The notes below the pieces were generated by a model. That model saw nothing but the letters and a program-made list of their open reading frames with translations, was not told the origin of the DNA and made no database searches. A program made the position numbers and the translations under genes. A DNA stretch of 64,000 nt from Haloarcula rubripromontorii (GTDB lineage Archaea > Halobacteriota > Halobacteria > Halobacteriales > Haloarculaceae): positions 538,945 through 602,944 of the forward strand of contig NZ_LIUF01000001.1 of NCBI RefSeq assembly GCF_001280425.1, in the 5' to 3' direction. How positions within the stretch are numbered: the stretch's first letter is position 1; every line of letters starts with the position of its first letter. Shown here piece by piece: positions 62,257-64,000 of this stretch.

Positions 62257-63562
62257 GGAAGTCGGACTGGACGAGAGACTGGATGATTCAGAGGACGAAC
62301 AGGGACAGAAGTGGCGAGAGGTGCGGCTTGAAGATGTATCTCGAAAGCGGTCGGAGAACGTTGACCCGCAGGAAGTGGACTTGGATATGCATGTTGGACT
62401 CGAACATATCGACCCCAACACGCCGTACCCGGAGTGGGAACCGGTTGGCGGCCTATCAAGCACTAAACGACGTTTCGAGGCCGGAGATATTCTGTTCGCA
62501 AAACTCCGGCCCAACCTTGAGAAATCCGCACAGCCCGATTTCGAGGGCGTTGCTTCGACTGACATATTCCCAATCGTCGCGGAAGAGGGTATCAACGCAA
62601 AGTACCTGCTGTACCGATTGAGTTCAAAACCAGCCTACGATTACGCCCGACGTACCTCGGCTGGTACCCGTATGCCACGTACCTCATGGAACCTCTTCAG
62701 TAACTTTGAGTTTGACCTTTCACCGCTTGAGGAACAACGCCGAATCGCCACCGTCCTTCACAACGTTGACCAAGCGATTCAGAAGACCAAGGGAATCATC
62801 GAACAAACAAAATCGGTGAGGGATGGACTAAGACAAAACGTGTTCTCTCAGGGTATCCGGCCTGATGGTAGATTCCGAAATTTAGATGGAAGCGAATTAA
62901 AAGAAACTCGGATTGGAAAAATCCCACCGAGTTGGCGTTTCCTCCGGCTTGATGAGGTTTGTTCAGATGTAGTTGATTGCTTAAATACCACGCCAGAATA
63001 TTCCGATGATGGGATACGAGTGATTCTAACCTCAGAAATTGAGGAAGGGAGATACAATCCCGAAGAGTCGCCCTATGTCTCAGAGGAAGTGTATGAAGAC
63101 CGGATTAGACGAATTGAGCCAAAACCGGACGACGTAGTTTTCACGCGTGAAGCACCAATCGGGGAAGCGTTCAAAATCCCTGAGGGAGAACGCTTGTGTC
63201 TCGGTCAACGTACAATGCAACTCCGTCCGGAAGCCGGAGTATTAAATTCGCACTATCTGTTAGAACTATTATACTCCGAGAAAATGCAGAGTTGGTATCG
63301 AAGAGTAGCAGTTGGTTCCACTACCAAACATATGCGTGTGGAAGATGTTGAGGGAATGAAAATCCCTGTTCCACCCATTGACGAGCAAGAGCAAATTGCC
63401 GCCTTGTTGGGTAGCTATCGTGAATATGTGGAAGCAAATATGGAACATTCTGCTCAACTCAAGCGATTGAAAGAAGGCCTCATGCAAGACCTGCTGTCGG
63501 GAACAGTCAGAACGGCCGACACGAATATCGAGGTACCGGAGGAAATCGCACAGCATGGCTGA
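62249..63562 (+). CDS. hsdS: Type I restriction-modification specificity subunit
   Basis: The 437-residue protein has two target-recognition domains. Each ends in the HsdS motif Pro-(Leu/Pro)-x-Glu-Gln followed by a helix: Ser-Pro-Leu-Glu-Glu-Gln-Arg-Arg-Ile-Ala near 165 and Pro-Pro-Ile-Asp-Glu-Gln-Glu-Gln-Ile-Ala near 380. The second half (from about 62860) is much more AT-rich than the first. It should direct the complex to a bipartite DNA site. It is complete. Confidence 0.92.
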   Translation: MSEEVGLDERLDDSEDEQGQKWREVRLEDVSRKRSENVDPQEVDLDMHVGLEHIDPNTPYPEWEPVGGLSSTKRRFEAGDILFAKLRPNLEKSAQPDFEGVASTDIFPIVAEEGINAKYLLYRLSSKPAYDYARRTSAGTRMPRTSWNLFSNFEFDLSPLEEQRRIATVLHNVDQAIQKTKGIIEQTKSVRDGLRQNVFSQGIRPDGRFRNLDGSELKETRIGKIPPSWRFLRLDEVCSDVVDCLNTTPEYSDDGIRVILTSEIEEGRYNPEESPYVSEEVYEDRIRRIEPKPDDVVFTREAPIGEAFKIPEGERLCLGQRTMQLRPEAGVLNSHYLLELLYSEKMQSWYRRVAVGSTTKHMRVEDVEGMKIPVPPIDEQEQIAALLGSYREYVEANMEHSAQLKRLKEGLMQDLLSGTVRTADTNIEVPEEIAQHG

Positions 63563-64000
63563 CCACCCATCCGAAGAGGGCGTAGAACACTCGCTTCTGT
63601 CGTGGCTCGATACCGTCGGGTGGGATACCTACGGAGAGGACGGCGACCGTGGGGCGAGCGCCCTCGACGCCGCGTATGACCGGCAGAGCCACGAAGTCGT
63701 CTACTGGGACCTGCTGGCCGAACAAGTCGTCGCGCTGAACAAGGACGTGACCGAGGAAAACGTCGAGAAATTCATCTCGTCCTTGAAACGTGACCTTGAT
63801 TCCGAGAACCTGATGGACGGCAACCGCGCGTTCCACCAGTTGCTCACCAAAGGGAAGACCTTCACCGTCCGGCGCGACGACGGCGTGACGAAGACCGTCT
63901 ACGTAGACCTGATTGACTACGAGAACCCCGAGAACAATGCCTTCCACGCCGTGAATCAGTTCTCGGTGTCGCGGGAGACGACCATCCGTCCGGACGTGAA
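63555..64000 (+). CDS. hsdR: Type I restriction enzyme R subunit (partial)
   Basis: The ATG at 63555 overlaps hsdS by 8 nt. The first 148 residues are visible; the frame continues past the window. They contain His-Ser-Leu-Leu-Ser-Trp-Leu, Asp-Arg-Gln-Ser-His-Glu-Val-Val-Tyr-Trp and Tyr-Glu-Asn-Pro-Glu-Asn-Asn-Ala-Phe-His-Ala-Val-Asn-Gln-Phe, the N-terminal pattern of HsdR nuclease domains. Helicase domains would follow outside. Confidence 0.88.
   Translation, partial: MADHPSEEGVEHSLLSWLDTVGWDTYGEDGDRGASALDAAYDRQSHEVVYWDLLAEQVVALNKDVTEENVEKFISSLKRDLDSENLMDGNRAFHQLLTKGKTFTVRRDDGVTKTVYVDLIDYENPENNAFHAVNQFSVSRETTIRPDV

Overview
The window is haloarchaeal chromosome or megaplasmid DNA, most like Haloarcula. 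The genes are GC-rich, their products are strongly acidic, many exported proteins carry twin-arginine signals with or without a lipobox, one protein ends in a PGF-CTERM-like tail, and several promoters place a TATA-like element about 27 nt before the start codon, as expected for leaderless mRNAs. The RNase P RNA, tRNA-Lys, ISH8-type transposase and archaeal cobalamin gene set agree with this.

Layout. 1-3100: the end of an exported S-layer-domain protein gene, a TetR regulator and a decayed transposase. 3100-9500: an oxidative pentose (D-xylose type) module of aldehyde dehydrogenase, Gfo/Idh/MocA sugar dehydrogenase, MBL-fold hydrolase (candidate lactonase) and enolase-superfamily sugar-acid dehydratase, followed by a nucleoside hydrolase. 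9870-14050: a large exported PHP-domain protein and a His-rich Tat lipoprotein. 14100-17600: XapX protein, quinone oxidoreductase and a Kef/Kht-type antiporter with its TrkA-C partner. 17700-38650: a large cobalamin (B12) locus with cobN-cbiC-cbiE, chlID-cbtB-cbtA, a seven-gene cbiH operon and cbiT-cbiL-cbiF-cbiG. 38700-49400: a sensor kinase homologue, uvrB, RNase P RNA, two lipoproteins, nitrite/sulfite reductase and small proteins, ending at tRNA-Lys. 49410-49940: a tandem array built on the 3' end of that tRNA. 50100-60800: small membrane proteins, then an envelope locus with a SipW-like signal peptidase, two TasA/DUF1102-like exported proteins, a LamG protein, a membrane-tethered HTH regulator, a DUF5305-like protein and a rhomboid. 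60780-64000: an ISH8-type element that cuts the rhomboid tail and leaves only the last codons of hsdM in front of hsdS and hsdR.

The main discovery candidate is in the cobalamin locus. Five intergenic sites, before the cbiX-like gene, between cobN and chlID, before cbtB, before the cbiH operon and before cbiT, share an ACAA-N6-TTGT core inside a 22-bp inverted repeat, and most overlap the inferred TATA region. They look like operators of one undescribed B12 regulator; I saw no B12 riboswitch. The cbiH operon also encodes a small protein that looks like a LAGLIDADG homing endonuclease with a lost acidic residue. Enzymes of that fold bind pseudo-palindromic sites of about this length, so it is a testable candidate for the regulator. 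The same operon has a CbiH with four Cys-Gly-Ala-Ser repeats, a CbiX-ferredoxin fusion, a DUF3209-like protein and a PQQ-type beta-propeller.
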